From positions 310,001 to 374,000 of the forward strand of contig NZ_JAFFJV010000011.1 in assembly GCF_016924645.1 (NCBI RefSeq): a stretch of 64,000 nucleotides of DNA, in the 5' to 3' direction. Below, in pieces: positions 8,899 to 17,800 of the stretch. How positions within the stretch are numbered: the first letter of the stretch is position 1; each line of letters begins with the position of its first letter. This DNA comes from Rufibacter psychrotolerans. GTDB taxonomy: Bacteria > Bacteroidota > Bacteroidia > Cytophagales > Hymenobacteraceae. Both the position numbers and the translations under genes were made by a program. The notes below the pieces were generated by a model. That model worked only from the letters and a program-made list of their open reading frames with translations. It ran no database searches and was not told where the DNA came from.

Positions 8899-9249
8899 AT
8901 GCCAACGGAAAATGCCTCTGAAAAACGCACTAATTTCTTCCAGGACGTGTACGAAGTGGTCAAACTGATTCCGCCGGGGCGGGTAACGTCTTACGGGGCC
9001 ATTGCCGCTTACCTGGGCGCCAAGGGCTCGGCCCGCATGGTGGGCTGGGCGCTCATTGCCTCGCACGCGCAGCAGGGCATCCCGGCCTACCGGGTGGTGA
9101 ACCGCAACGGCCTGCTCACCGGCAAGCAGCACTTTGAGTCCTATGACGCCATGCAGGCGCACCTGGAGCGCGAGGGCGTGCGGGTGCAGGACGACAAAGT
9201 GGTAGACTTTGAGCGGCTGTTCTGGGACCCCGCCAAGGAGTTGCTGTAG
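8899..9249 (+). CDS. Alkyltransferase-like protein (MGMT-family, no catalytic Cys)
   Basis: About 116 residues from the ATG at 8899 (MPTENAS). It contains only the DNA-binding domain of O6-alkylguanine-DNA alkyltransferases: PPGRVTSYGAIAAYLG and the helix SARMVGWALIAS. The family's PCHR active site reads PAYR here, so the methyl-acceptor cysteine is replaced by alanine and the histidine by tyrosine. Such ATL proteins bind O6-alkylguanine and hand the lesion to nucleotide excision repair instead of removing the alkyl group. A start at 8845 would add 18 residues drawn from a repeat sequence, so it is less likely. No repair gene is adjacent. Confidence 0.88.
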   Translation: MPTENASEKRTNFFQDVYEVVKLIPPGRVTSYGAIAAYLGAKGSARMVGWALIASHAQQGIPAYRVVNRNGLLTGKQHFESYDAMQAHLEREGVRVQDDKVVDFERLFWDPAKELL

Positions 9250-9419
9250 CCAACCCCAAGCCGGACTTGCTTGAAAGCGGTAGCTCCCATATCGAGCCCA
9301 GGGGATGGGCTGACCAGCTTCTCCTAATGACAGCCGCCCTTCCATAGCATCCAGGTCAGCGCGATGGATCGTTTCCGGCTTATTTCTTAAAAAGTAGCCA
9401 AGAAACGGCTTTTTACGTA

Positions 9420-10364
9420 ATGGGGCTGATGATTGCTCTTATGCCTTCCCACCTTGCCACCAGAGTACAGGTTCTGCTGCGGCTGTTCAAAGAAGCCTTT
9501 GCCCTGTTCCGGCAGAATGATCCGTTGCGGCTGGCCTCGTCCACCGCGTTCTTCACGCTGTTCGCGCTGCCGCCCATCCTTATCCTGATCATCTCCCTGC
9601 TGAGCACCTTGTTCAATGATGCGCTCATCACCGGGGAACTCTTTGAGAACCTCAGCGGACTGGTGGGGGAGAACGTGGCCGGCCAGATTGAACTGATCCT
9701 GACCAATTTCCTGGACCTGCAGGGCCACGGCTGGGCCGCGGTGCTCAGTTTCCTGTTCCTGGGCTTTGTGGCCACCACGCTCTTCACCGTGATCCAGAAC
9801 TCCATGAACCAGCTCTGGAACATCAAGGTGCGGGGGCACCAGCACCTGCGGGGCGCCCTTCGCAACCGGTTTAGGGCGCTGCTCATCATCTTCTCCAGCG
9901 GGCTGCTCTTTCTGGCGTTTCTGCTGGTAGACGGGGCCCTGGCCTTCCTCAACGACCATTACGTGTTCTGGGACGAGCACCTGCAGCTGCACCTGCTCCA
10001 GCTCTTCAACCGTTTGCTGGGTTTTGCGGTGGAGACCACCTGGTTCGCCCTCATTATCCGGTACCTGCCTTTTGCGCACATGCCCAAGCGGGCCGTGTGG
10101 GTGGGCGCGGCGGTTACGGCGTTCCTGTTCCTGCTGGGCAAGATGGTGCTGGCCCGCGTGCTGGTGAACAGTGATCTGGGGTCGCTCTACGCCACCTCGG
10201 GCTCTGTGGTGGTGCTGCTGCTGTTTATCTTCTACTCGGCCATGATCTTTTTCTTCGGGACCTGCTTTACCCTGGTGTACGCCCGGTACATGGGGTTGCC
10301 GCTGCGGCCCAAGTCGTTTGCCACCTTCTATGAACGGCGCGAAACCGACCACGCTCCCCACTGA
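9420..10364 (+). CDS. YihY/virulence factor BrkB family membrane protein
   Basis: A 314-residue inner-membrane protein with about six transmembrane helices. The family's N-terminal signature is clear: a helix before the membrane, then NDPLRLASSTAFFTLFALPPILILI. Further helices include HGWAAVLSFLFLGFVATTLF, SSGLLFLAFLLVDG, VGAAVTAFLFLLGKMVLA and SGSVVVLLLFIFYSAMIFFF, ending in a short cytoplasmic tail. Older annotations as ribonuclease BN are wrong for this family; its function is unknown, with lipid transport proposed for some members. The start could also be at 9441 (MPSHLAT), seven residues later. It appears monocistronic. Confidence 0.88.
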   Translation: MGLMIALMPSHLATRVQVLLRLFKEAFALFRQNDPLRLASSTAFFTLFALPPILILIISLLSTLFNDALITGELFENLSGLVGENVAGQIELILTNFLDLQGHGWAAVLSFLFLGFVATTLFTVIQNSMNQLWNIKVRGHQHLRGALRNRFRALLIIFSSGLLFLAFLLVDGALAFLNDHYVFWDEHLQLHLLQLFNRLLGFAVETTWFALIIRYLPFAHMPKRAVWVGAAVTAFLFLLGKMVLARVLVNSDLGSLYATSGSVVVLLLFIFYSAMIFFFGTCFTLVYARYMGLPLRPKSFATFYERRETDHAPH

Positions 10365-10516
10365 AACGCGCTGCCTTCCCGTCCCGGCTACGTTCTGAGG
10401 ACAAGTGGTTTATACAAGCGTTTGTTCGTTTTTGCTTGCTTTACGCTCGGCGGGATTTTATCTTGCTGTTCATAAGCCCTTTTTAGGGACCTGGATTTTT
10501 AAACTTCTCAACCGTT

Positions 10517-12607
10517 ATGAAGAAAACCCAAATACTTTGGCTGGCCTCTGCCCTGACCGGAGTGGTGGCGGCGGGCTGCTCTAAACCTGCGGTGCCGCAG
10601 ACGGCCTCCACCCAAACGCCGGCCGCCGCAGCCGCTGAACCCGAGGTGAAAGGCATTGGCCTGAACATGGCCAACCTGGACCGCAGCGTCTCGCCCTGCG
10701 AGGATTTCAATCTGTTCGCTAACGGCGGCTGGCTGAAGAACAACCCCGTTCCGGCCTCTGAGAGCCGCTGGGGCAGCTTCAATGAACTGGCCGACAACAA
10801 CAACAAGACTCTGCGCGAAGTGGTGGAGGCGGCGGTGGCCGTGACCAACGCACCCAAAGGCTCCTCTACCCAGCTGGTGGGCGACTTCTACGCCGCCGGC
10901 ATGGACTCGGCGGCCATTGAGCAGGCCGGGCTTACGCCGCTCAGACCAGAGCTGAACCGCATCAATGCCGTGAAAGACCGGGCCTCTTTGCTGCAGACCA
11001 TGGCGCACCTGCGCACCATCGGTCGGGGAGGGGTGTTTGGCTTCTACGTGGCCCAGGACGATAAAAACAGCACCCAGTACATTGTGAACATCACGCAGAG
11101 CGGCCTGGGCCTGCCAGACCGTGACTATTACACCAAGTCTGATGCCCGCTCGCAGAGCATCCGGGAGGAGTACCAGAAGCACGTGGCCAACATGTTCCGC
11201 CTGCTGGGCGACAACGAGGCCACGGCCCAGAAGAACGCCGCCCGCGTAATGGCGCTGGAGACCCGCCTGGCCAAAGCCTCCATGACCCGCGTGGAGCAGC
11301 GCGACCCGCACGCCACCTACAACAAAATGACGGTGGCTCAACTACAGAAGCTGGCGCCTAACTTCAACTGGCCCACCATGCTTAAAAACCTGAGCGCCGG
11401 CACGGCCAAAGAAGTAATTGTGGGGCAGCCTAACTTCCTGAAGGAAGCCAACACCATGCTGGCCTCCGTACCGGTAGCCGACTGGAAAACCTATCTGCGC
11501 TGGCACCTGGCCCGCACTTCGGCGCCTTATCTGCCGCAGGCCTTTGTGCAGGAGAACTTCAACTTCTACAGCAAATTCCTGAGCGGTGCCAAGGAAATGC
11601 AGCCGCGCTGGAAGCGCGTGCTGCGCATGACCGATGCCACCGTGGGTGAGGCCCTGGGCCAGGAGTACGTGGAGAAAGCCTTCTCGCCGGAGGCCAAAGC
11701 CAAAGCCCTGGAGATGGTGAACAACCTGCGCGCCGCGTTCCAGGAGCACGTGAAAAACCTGGACTGGATGGGCGAGGCCACCAAGCAGCAGGCCCTGAAC
11801 AAACTCAACGCGTTTGCCGTGAAAATAGGCTACCCAGACCAGTGGGAAACCTATGAGGGCCTGAACGTGAGCCGTACCACCTTCCTGCAGAACGTGCTGA
11901 ACGCGTCGCGCTGGGGTTTCCAGGACAACGTGAGCAAGTTGGGCAAGCCGGTAGACCGCACCGAGTGGCACATGACGCCGCCCACCGTGAACGCCTACTA
12001 CAACCCGTCCATGAACGAGATTGTGTTCCCGGCCGGTATCCTGCAACCGCCCTTCTTTGACCCCAAAGCCGATGACGCGGTAAACTACGGCGGCATGGGC
12101 GCGGTGATTGGCCACGAGCTGACCCACGGCTTTGACGACCAGGGCAGTCAGTACGACCCCGAAGGCAACCTGCGCGACTGGTGGACCGCCGAGGACAAAG
12201 CCAAGTTCAAGGAGCGCACCGAGTTGGTGGACCGCCAGTACAGCGCCATGCAGCCCCTGGACAGCGTGTTTGTGAACGGGAAACTCACCATGGGCGAAAA
12301 CATCGCCGACATTGGTGGTCTGAACATCGCGTTCACCGCCCTGCAGAAAGCCATCGCCAACAAGAACGTGGGCAAAATTGATGGGTTCACCCCAGAGCAG
12401 CGTTTCTTCCTGGCCTGGGCCCAGATCTGGCGCACCAATGCCACCGAGAACTACCTGCGCCAACAGGTGCTAACCGATCCGCACTCTCCGGCCTCGTTCC
12501 GGATCAACGGACCGCTGTCTAATATGCCACAATTCTACAAAGCCTTCGGCTGTGGCCCGGGCAACAAAATGTACCGCCCAGACGCCGAGCGCGTGCACAT
12601 TTGGTAA
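10517..12607 (+). CDS. M13 family zinc metallopeptidase (neprilysin/PepO-like lipoprotein)
   Basis: A 696-residue secreted oligopeptidase. The signal peptide ends in the lipobox VVAAGC, so the mature enzyme should be lipid-anchored. An Ala/Pro/Thr linker leads to the M13 N-domain (SPCEDFNLFANGGWLK). The C-terminal domain has the substrate motif NAYYNPSMNEIVFPAG near 492, zinc ligands HELTH at about 533-537, the third ligand in ENIADIGG near 594, and the closing CGPGNKMYRP. M13 enzymes cut peptides below about 40 residues. The gene is monocistronic, with a strong terminator 30 bp after its stop. Confidence 0.95.
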   Translation: MKKTQILWLASALTGVVAAGCSKPAVPQTASTQTPAAAAAEPEVKGIGLNMANLDRSVSPCEDFNLFANGGWLKNNPVPASESRWGSFNELADNNNKTLREVVEAAVAVTNAPKGSSTQLVGDFYAAGMDSAAIEQAGLTPLRPELNRINAVKDRASLLQTMAHLRTIGRGGVFGFYVAQDDKNSTQYIVNITQSGLGLPDRDYYTKSDARSQSIREEYQKHVANMFRLLGDNEATAQKNAARVMALETRLAKASMTRVEQRDPHATYNKMTVAQLQKLAPNFNWPTMLKNLSAGTAKEVIVGQPNFLKEANTMLASVPVADWKTYLRWHLARTSAPYLPQAFVQENFNFYSKFLSGAKEMQPRWKRVLRMTDATVGEALGQEYVEKAFSPEAKAKALEMVNNLRAAFQEHVKNLDWMGEATKQQALNKLNAFAVKIGYPDQWETYEGLNVSRTTFLQNVLNASRWGFQDNVSKLGKPVDRTEWHMTPPTVNAYYNPSMNEIVFPAGILQPPFFDPKADDAVNYGGMGAVIGHELTHGFDDQGSQYDPEGNLRDWWTAEDKAKFKERTELVDRQYSAMQPLDSVFVNGKLTMGENIADIGGLNIAFTALQKAIANKNVGKIDGFTPEQRFFLAWAQIWRTNATENYLRQQVLTDPHSPASFRINGPLSNMPQFYKAFGCGPGNKMYRPDAERVHIW

Positions 12608-12636
12608 ACCGGTTTTCAGGCTGTTTTGGCCAAACC

Positions 12637-12678
12637 AAACAAAAAACGCACCTCAGCCATGAGGTGCGTTTTTTGTTT
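12637..12678 (+). terminator. Rho-independent terminator of the M13 peptidase gene
   Basis: AAAAAACGCACCTCA, loop GCCA, TGAGGTGCGTTTTTT. A 15-bp GC-rich stem with A and T flanks begins 30 bp after the stop codon. The symmetry means it could act on both strands. Confidence 0.85.
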
Positions 12679-12738
12679 CTTGGAGAGCCAAGGATGGTAT
12701 GTTGATGCTGTTTTGCAGAAAACAGGCTAAAAACTACC

Positions 12739-12896
12739 CTAGGCTGTGTCTGAAAAATGGCGGGGCAGTACCGTTTTGGGGCTGCTTTTGGGAAAGTAGC
12801 CCCAAAAAGCCGACCTACAATAGGCAATGGCGGCAGAGAGCAGCCGAGGGAAATCGGATGAAAAAGCTCCGGGAGCATTTTTCAGACACAGCCTAG
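12739..12896. mobile_element. MITE-like element with 17-18 bp perfect terminal inverted repeats
   Basis: The left end CTAGGCTGTGTCTGAAAAAT is repeated exactly as its complement at the right end (12876-12896), giving a 158-bp unit. CTAG at each end could be a 4-bp target duplication or part of the inverted repeat; its own symmetry prevents a decision. CTAG/TA duplications and GGCTGTGTC-type ends are reminiscent of IS5-family elements. No transposase frame fits inside. The interior carries a family A palindrome (12772-12807: CGTTTTGGGGCTGCTTTT ... AGCCCCAAAA). Confidence 0.7.
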
Positions 12897-13450
12897 CCAT
12901 CTGATAAAGAATCCCCTTACGGAATGCGGAAAGGTCAATTCCAACCAGAAAAGGCTTCCCCATTACGTACCAATAGGCAACTTGCTACCATGGTCTTGTC
13001 ACTGTCTCCACGTCCTGCTGCACCAATAAGCAAAAGGAACAGAAGTACACCCCAATGTTTCAACCGTGCCTTCCAAAGCGACTCATCTCAATCAGGATAA
13101 TACTTACAAGTACCAACCTGATGTGCGAAGCACGAGTGACTCTAGCCCCTGAATCGCTTTTATTGCTGACAGGAACAGGAGTATTCACCATTTCCGCAGC
13201 AGGAAAGGAACAAATACCAGTCTTGCCGATGAGCGTCTCTGGTTTTCCGGTGCCGCTTTAGCGGCAAGGCCGCAGGCCTAGGAAAAGCAGCAGTGCGAAT
13301 CGGCAAGACGGGGCCTCGCGGCCGTGAGCGCATACAGAAAAGATGAAACACCACAGCCAGTAAGCCACTGCAGACAGCAGCGGAGCCAGGGGAACTACAG
13401 ACTACGCCTGCCAGCGGTGAATATTAGTCCTAATCAACTAAACCACACCC
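12897..13450. other. Gene-free stretch between the MITE and the cyclophilin gene
   Basis: About 550 bp without a credible gene. Short frames at 13055-13261 and 13324-13647 lack any recognisable domain and the latter runs into the antisense of the cyclophilin gene. Apart from an inverted repeat at 13221-13307 I see nothing defined here. Confidence 0.4.
13221..13307. repeat. 87-bp imperfect inverted repeat
   Basis: The outer arms GTCTTGCCGAT (13221-13231) and ATCGGCAAGAC (13297-13307) are exact complements. Further inner pairings (GGTTTTCC with GGAAAA, GCCGC with GCGGC, and GGCCGCAGGCC itself palindromic) let the whole unit fold as one long interrupted hairpin. It does not match family A. Confidence 0.55.
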
Positions 13451-14215
13451 CTACCGAATCACGCGAACTTTCATGCCCACATCCTGCACCGGCCACTTGG
13501 TCTGGTCAACGGGCACGGCGGCAATGCTGTCCACCACCTCCATGCCTTCCACCACTTCGCCAAACACGGTATACTGCTGGTCCAGGTTGGGCGCACCGCC
13601 TTTGGTGCGGTAAAAGGCTTTCTGGGCGGGTGTCATGTTCAGCTTGAACTCCTGAATGGTGGCCTGCAACTCCCAGTCAGGGTAAGTACGGCCCTGCACA
13701 ATATAGAAGTCGCGGTTGGAGGACAGGCGCTCGGGGTTTTGGTCATCGCCGTAGCGGGCCATGCCCACGGCTCCCCGTTTGTTGAAGTGGTGGCGTCTGA
13801 TCTCGGGCGGGATGCGGTAGGTGCCAATCTTCATGGTCTGAAAATCGGAGCGCCCGCCCTGGATCATGAAATCTTTCTCCACCCTGAAGAACACAGTTTT
13901 GTCAAAGAAGCCGTAGTTGGCCAGCCGCACAAAGTTGGCCCGGTGCAGCGGCGTGTCTTGGTACAGCCTGATCTTGATGTCGCCCTTGGGCGTGCTGAGG
14001 AGCACCAGGGTGTCATGGGGGTGCGCCAGCCCATAGGCGGTGAGAGAATCTACCGCTACTTCCTGGGTCAGTTGGGGGGGCACAAACGGCTCGGGCTCCG
14101 GGGCAGCGGGGGCTTGTGCTTGCTCCTGCTGCTGCTGGCAGGCCCCCAGCAGGGACAAACCCAGGAGAACCAGAGCGGTCTTGGCGGCGGAAAACAGAGA
14201 AGATGGTTTGTGCAT
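13451..14215 (-). CDS. Peptidylprolyl isomerase, cyclophilin type (lipoprotein)
   Basis: A 254-residue cell-envelope proline isomerase. The signal peptide ends at the lipobox LLGAC, followed by a Gln/Ala/Pro linker, so it is probably lipid-anchored. The cyclophilin domain starts at about residue 70 (VLLSTPKGDIKIRLYQDTPL) and keeps FFRVEKDFMIQGG, the usual FHRV..FMIQGGD core, with Phe in place of His. DFYIVQG and YTVFGEVVEGMEVVDSIA close the fold. An insertion between FMIQGG and GAVGMAR carries RRHHFNKR. It stands alone and divergent from the subtilisin gene. A role in folding of exported proteins is inferred. Confidence 0.9.
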   Translation of the reverse strand: MHKPSSLFSAAKTALVLLGLSLLGACQQQQEQAQAPAAPEPEPFVPPQLTQEVAVDSLTAYGLAHPHDTLVLLSTPKGDIKIRLYQDTPLHRANFVRLANYGFFDKTVFFRVEKDFMIQGGRSDFQTMKIGTYRIPPEIRRHHFNKRGAVGMARYGDDQNPERLSSNRDFYIVQGRTYPDWELQATIQEFKLNMTPAQKAFYRTKGGAPNLDQQYTVFGEVVEGMEVVDSIAAVPVDQTKWPVQDVGMKVRVIR

Positions 14216-14409
14216 GTGGTTGGCGGCTGTCAGGAGCAGGTAAAGCTAGAAGATGCCGGCCAAAAAGCCAAAAAGAAGCCGCCAAACCCTGTTTCTTGCA
14301 ATTTTACCGCCATCTTGCAGGTAGAGACAAATGAATGAAGATATAGTATTATCCTTATTTAAAGCGGCTGTATACGCGTAAAATAATTGAAAGATACAAA
14401 GATTTAGGG

Positions 14410-14440
14410 TTGCCTGGCAGGTTTTTTTCTACTACATTCG
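14410..14440 (+). promoter_or_regulatory. Bacteroidota-type promoter of the subtilisin gene
   Basis: TTG at 14410-14412, a 20-bp spacer, and TACATTCG at 14433-14440 fit the -33 TTTG / -7 TAnnTTTG pattern of Bacteroidota housekeeping promoters with one mismatch in the -7 box. The start codon lies 58 bp downstream. Confidence 0.4.
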
Positions 14441-14497
14441 TTAGTGTTCTTTTCAGAACAATGTCCTAATCCAACCTAACAAACAAAACAATCTCTT

Positions 14498-15715
14498 ATG
14501 CTTAAAAATTACATTTCAATCTCCCGTTTGAAATTCTTGATGGGAGCGGCCGTGCTGGCTGTCTCCGTATCGCTCCAGAGCTGTGAGCAGGTGGAGGAAG
14601 TGGCCCAACCAGAAGAAGTGGTGGGCCTGTCTGGCAGCGGTGACCTCATCGCCGGCAAGTACATTGTGGTGCTCAAGAGCGGCAGTGGCCTGCGGGTGGC
14701 TGCCAATGCGTCGCACCCCGAGCGCCTGCGCCAGGTGAAGAACTTCGGGCAGCAGATCTTGCGGGAGCGCGGCATCAGCCCAGAGGCCGTGGGGCAAGCA
14801 TACGGGAAGGTCATCCAGGGGTTCAGCGTTGACCTGTCTGAGGCCGAGGTAGACAAGCTGCGCCGCGACCCACGGGTAGCGTACGTTGAGCAGGATAAAA
14901 TCATCACCTTAGGGAAACCCGGCGGCGGCGGCACTGCGCCCGCCGTACAGGAAACCCCGTACGGCATTACCCGGGTAGGCTCGGCCGATGGCACCGGCAA
15001 AACGGCGTGGGTCATTGACACCGGTATTGACCTGGACCACCCAGACCTGAACGTAGATGCCGCCCGCAGCATCTCGGTGTTTACCTCGGGCAGGGATGCC
15101 GGCACCGCCGATGACGGGAACGGGCACGGCACCCACGTGGCAGGCACCATTGCCGCCAAAAACAACTCCATTGGGGTGATTGGCGTGGCCTACAACGCTA
15201 CGGTAGTGGCGGTGAAGGTTCTGGACTCGCGTGGTAGTGGCTCCACGTCTGGGGTGATCAGCGGGGTAGACTACGTGGCCGCTAACGGCAAGGCCGGCGA
15301 TGTGGCCAACATGAGCCTGGGCGGCGGCGTTTCTACCGCCCTGGACAATGCCGTGCTCAACGCGGCCAAAACCGGAGTGATCTTCTGCCTGGCCGCCGGC
15401 AACGAGACCGACAACGCCAACAACCACTCGCCGGCCCGCGTGAACGGCCCCAATATCTACACCATCTCGGCCATGAACAGCTCAGACGCATGGGCGTCTT
15501 TCTCCAACTACGGCAACCCACCAGTAGACTACTGCGCCCCGGGCGTGAGCATAAAGTCAACCTGGAAAGACGGGGGGTACAACACCATCAGTGGTACTTC
15601 CATGGCCACGCCGCACGCCGCCGGGGTCATGTTGATCACGGGCGGCAGACCCACTACCAGCGGCTTCGTGAAAAACGACCCAGACGGCACCGCCGACCCC
15701 ATCATCCACCTGTAA
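14498..15715 (+). CDS. S8 family subtilisin-like serine peptidase (lipoprotein)
   Basis: A 405-residue secreted protease. The signal peptide ends in a lipobox-like LQSC. An inhibitor-I9 type propeptide follows (GKYIVVLKSGSG ... RRDPRVAYVEQDKII), then the catalytic domain with all residues in order: Asp in VIDTGIDLDHPD (about 173), His in NGHGTHVAGTIAA (about 209), oxyanion Asn in AAGNETDN (about 301) and Ser in GTSMATPHAAG (about 368). It ends shortly after the domain, without the type 9 secretion tail common in this phylum, so surface anchoring is by lipid if at all. A proteinase K-like subgroup is likely. Confidence 0.93.
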   Translation: MLKNYISISRLKFLMGAAVLAVSVSLQSCEQVEEVAQPEEVVGLSGSGDLIAGKYIVVLKSGSGLRVAANASHPERLRQVKNFGQQILRERGISPEAVGQAYGKVIQGFSVDLSEAEVDKLRRDPRVAYVEQDKIITLGKPGGGGTAPAVQETPYGITRVGSADGTGKTAWVIDTGIDLDHPDLNVDAARSISVFTSGRDAGTADDGNGHGTHVAGTIAAKNNSIGVIGVAYNATVVAVKVLDSRGSGSTSGVISGVDYVAANGKAGDVANMSLGGGVSTALDNAVLNAAKTGVIFCLAAGNETDNANNHSPARVNGPNIYTISAMNSSDAWASFSNYGNPPVDYCAPGVSIKSTWKDGGYNTISGTSMATPHAAGVMLITGGRPTTSGFVKNDPDGTADPIIHL

Positions 15716-15741
15716 CCACTCTCCTACATTTCGTTTAATGC

Positions 15742-15775
15742 AAAAAGGGAGCCTTCCAGAGGCTCCCTTTTTTTT
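15742..15775 (+). terminator. Terminator of the subtilisin gene
   Basis: AAAAAGGGAGCC, loop TTCCAGA, GGCTCCCTTTTTTTT. It is a stable hairpin with a T run 27 bp after the stop codon. Confidence 0.85.
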
Positions 15776-15852
15776 GCGTCATTGCCTGGATAAAGTGCTA
15801 TGCGTGAGCCAGGTAGGCTGCCCGGGAAAGTGAAACTGCCGGTAGTACTCTC

Positions 15853-15890
15853 CGTTTCAGGGCCGATTTCCTGAAAAAGGCCCCGAAACG
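15853..15890 (-). terminator. Family A palindrome downstream of xseB
   Basis: CGTTTCAGGGCCGATTT, centre CCTG, then AAAAAGGCCCCGAAACG. It lies 10 bp beyond the xseB stop and probably ends the xseA-xseB transcript. It is also a copy of the dispersed palindrome family. Confidence 0.6.
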
Positions 15891-15899
15891 GCGAAAGTG

Positions 15900-16115
15900 C
15901 TATTGCTGGGTGCCGGGGTCTTCGCAGTTGATGTCACGGAACACCTGGCTAATGGCGTCCTCGGCGGTGCGGAGCTTCTGCTTGCACAGCTTGATCAATT
16001 CTGAGGAGCGCTGCACCTTTTGGGTGAGCTCGTCCACGTCTACGTCATCGTTCTCAATGGCCTTCAAGATGGCCTCTAACTCCTGGGTGGCTTGTTTATA
16101 GGTAATATTGCTCAT
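15900..16115 (-). CDS. xseB: Exodeoxyribonuclease VII small subunit
   Basis: 71 residues from the ATG at 16115 (MSNITYKQATQEL). The family's two-helix hairpin is clear: TYKQATQELEAILKAIEND, then VDELTQKVQRSSELIKLCKQKL. Several XseB chains wrap each XseA chain in the ExoVII complex that degrades single-stranded DNA in both directions. An upstream ATG at 16151 would add 12 residues (MMLTSYLITRTA) without family support. It lies about 100 bp downstream of xseA on the same strand, so the two are probably one operon. Confidence 0.9.
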   Translation of the reverse strand: MSNITYKQATQELEAILKAIENDDVDVDELTQKVQRSSELIKLCKQKLRTAEDAISQVFRDINCEDPGTQQ

Positions 16116-16219
16116 AGCGGTTCTAGTTATTAAGTATGAAGTAAGCATCAAAGGATGGTTTTCTGGTAAGAGGCCAAAAAGGCGTTTTTAACTCTTTGTG
16201 GTCCATCCTTGATGCCGGG

Positions 16220-17800
16220 TTAATCAAACAGGTCTGGTTCTTTGGTTTTGGTGACTTTACTGGTGACGGAGCCGGCCAGGAGCTTGGTCTGGAGCACATC
16301 GCCGGGGGCCACCTGGTCCAGCGACTTGAGCAGCTTGCCGTTCACGTAGGTGAGGGTGTAGCCCCGCATGAGCATAATCTCGGGGTCATGCGACCGCACG
16401 TCCATTTCCAGGAGCTGCAATTGGTGGTCTTTAATCTTGAGGTGGTCCTTGGCCCCGTACATCAGCCGCTGCTGGTTCTTCTGGAAGTGGAGCTGGGCGT
16501 TTTGCAGGCGCTGTTTGGCCGAGAGCTGCAGGCAGTGCTCCACGTGCGTGAGCTTGCGCTGGCCCGTCTCCAGTTTCTTGAGGCTGTTGGTTTCCAGGTG
16601 CAGCAGGTAGTGTTGTTGCTTCACTTCCTTCTGTTTCAGCAGCTGCTCCACCGCGTGCGTGAGGCGGATTTCCTCGCACATGAGGTGGCGCTGCTCGCTG
16701 GTAAGATATTTCTGGGGTTTGTCAGACAGGGTGCGGGTCTGGCATTCCAGCTGAAACTGCCGGCGATGCAGGTAGTTGTTGGTGCGCTGCTGTACCTGGG
16801 CGGCCAGCAGGGCCACCTTGCGCTCCTCGGCCACGGCCAGGGCGGTGGCGGCATCCTTTATCTGCAGGAACAGGGCCTCCAGGCTGGCCTCAAACTCGTT
16901 CACCCGGTCCACCAGGTAGGCGGCCACGGCGGTAGGGGTTTTCAGGGGCGTGTGGGCCACCAGGTCGGTGACCGATTCGTCGCGCTCGTGCCCGATGCCG
17001 GTTAACACGGGCAGGGGCATCTGGGCCACGGCGGCGGCCAGTTCATAGTGGTCAAAGCAGAGCAGGTCGGTCTGCGAGCCGCCGCCCCTGATGATGATCA
17101 CCGCGTCAAAGGCCTGCCGCTGCAAAGCCACCCGGGAAAGCGCCGCCTTCACCGACGGTACCGCCTCCACGCCCTGCACGCTGGCCTCAAACAAGGTAAG
17201 CTGAAAGGCGTAGCCAAACGGGTTGTTGCCCAGTTGCGAGACAAAGTCCTGGTAACCGGCCGCGGTGGGCGAGGAAATAATGGCCAGGCGCTGCGGCACC
17301 TGGGGCAGGGTGTGCTTTTTGTTCTGGTCCAGCAGGCCTTCGGTCTGCAGGCGCGTGATGGTTTCCTGCCGTTGCCGGGCCAGGTCGCCCAAGGTGTAGG
17401 TAGGATCAATGTCATGGATGTCCAGGCTGAACCCGTACAGCTCATGGAACCGGGGGCTGGCGTTGAACAGGATCTTGAGGCCGGCCCGCAGCGGGTGCCC
17501 GGTTTGCGCCTCAAAGTAGCTGGCAATTTCCTGGTACTGGCGTTTCCAGATGGTGCCGCGCGCCTGAGCGGTGAGGGTGCTCTTTGAGCCGGGTTCCTTG
17601 TCGGTGAGGGTGAGGTAGCAGTGCCCGCTCTGGTGGTGCACCCGGGCCTCGGAAACCTCGGCGATGATCCAGTAGCGGTGCGGCAGCGCGTTCTCTATCT
17701 CCTCGCGCAGCCTACGGTTGAACTCGTAGAGCGTGAGGGGGCGGTTGGTACTTACCGTAAACGATATTTCTTCGCGATAACTCTGAAAATATGTCCCCAT
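16220..17800 (-). CDS. xseA: Exodeoxyribonuclease VII large subunit
   Basis: A 526-residue catalytic subunit. An N-terminal OB-fold (RYWIIAEVSEARVHHQSGHCYLTL) binds single-stranded DNA. The catalytic domain follows with IISSPTAAGYQDF, AVIIIRGGGSQTDLLCFDHY and PVLTGIGHERDESVTDLVAH. A long coiled coil, about residues 300-470, rich in Gln, Lys and His, carries the XseB-binding region. The C-terminal cap contains MLMRGYTLTYVNGKLLKS. The chain is some 70-100 residues longer than the enterobacterial protein, mainly in the coiled coil. The enzyme acts in mismatch and recombination repair. Confidence 0.93.
   Translation of the reverse strand: MGTYFQSYREEISFTVSTNRPLTLYEFNRRLREEIENALPHRYWIIAEVSEARVHHQSGHCYLTLTDKEPGSKSTLTAQARGTIWKRQYQEIASYFEAQTGHPLRAGLKILFNASPRFHELYGFSLDIHDIDPTYTLGDLARQRQETITRLQTEGLLDQNKKHTLPQVPQRLAIISSPTAAGYQDFVSQLGNNPFGYAFQLTLFEASVQGVEAVPSVKAALSRVALQRQAFDAVIIIRGGGSQTDLLCFDHYELAAAVAQMPLPVLTGIGHERDESVTDLVAHTPLKTPTAVAAYLVDRVNEFEASLEALFLQIKDAATALAVAEERKVALLAAQVQQRTNNYLHRRQFQLECQTRTLSDKPQKYLTSEQRHLMCEEIRLTHAVEQLLKQKEVKQQHYLLHLETNSLKKLETGQRKLTHVEHCLQLSAKQRLQNAQLHFQKNQQRLMYGAKDHLKIKDHQLQLLEMDVRSHDPEIMLMRGYTLTYVNGKLLKSLDQVAPGDVLQTKLLAGSVTSKVTKTKEPDLFD

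Noticed and set aside
12699..12896. A 65-codon frame in the MITE-like element
   Set aside because: It runs through the terminal inverted repeats and is far too short and unlike any transposase to be one.
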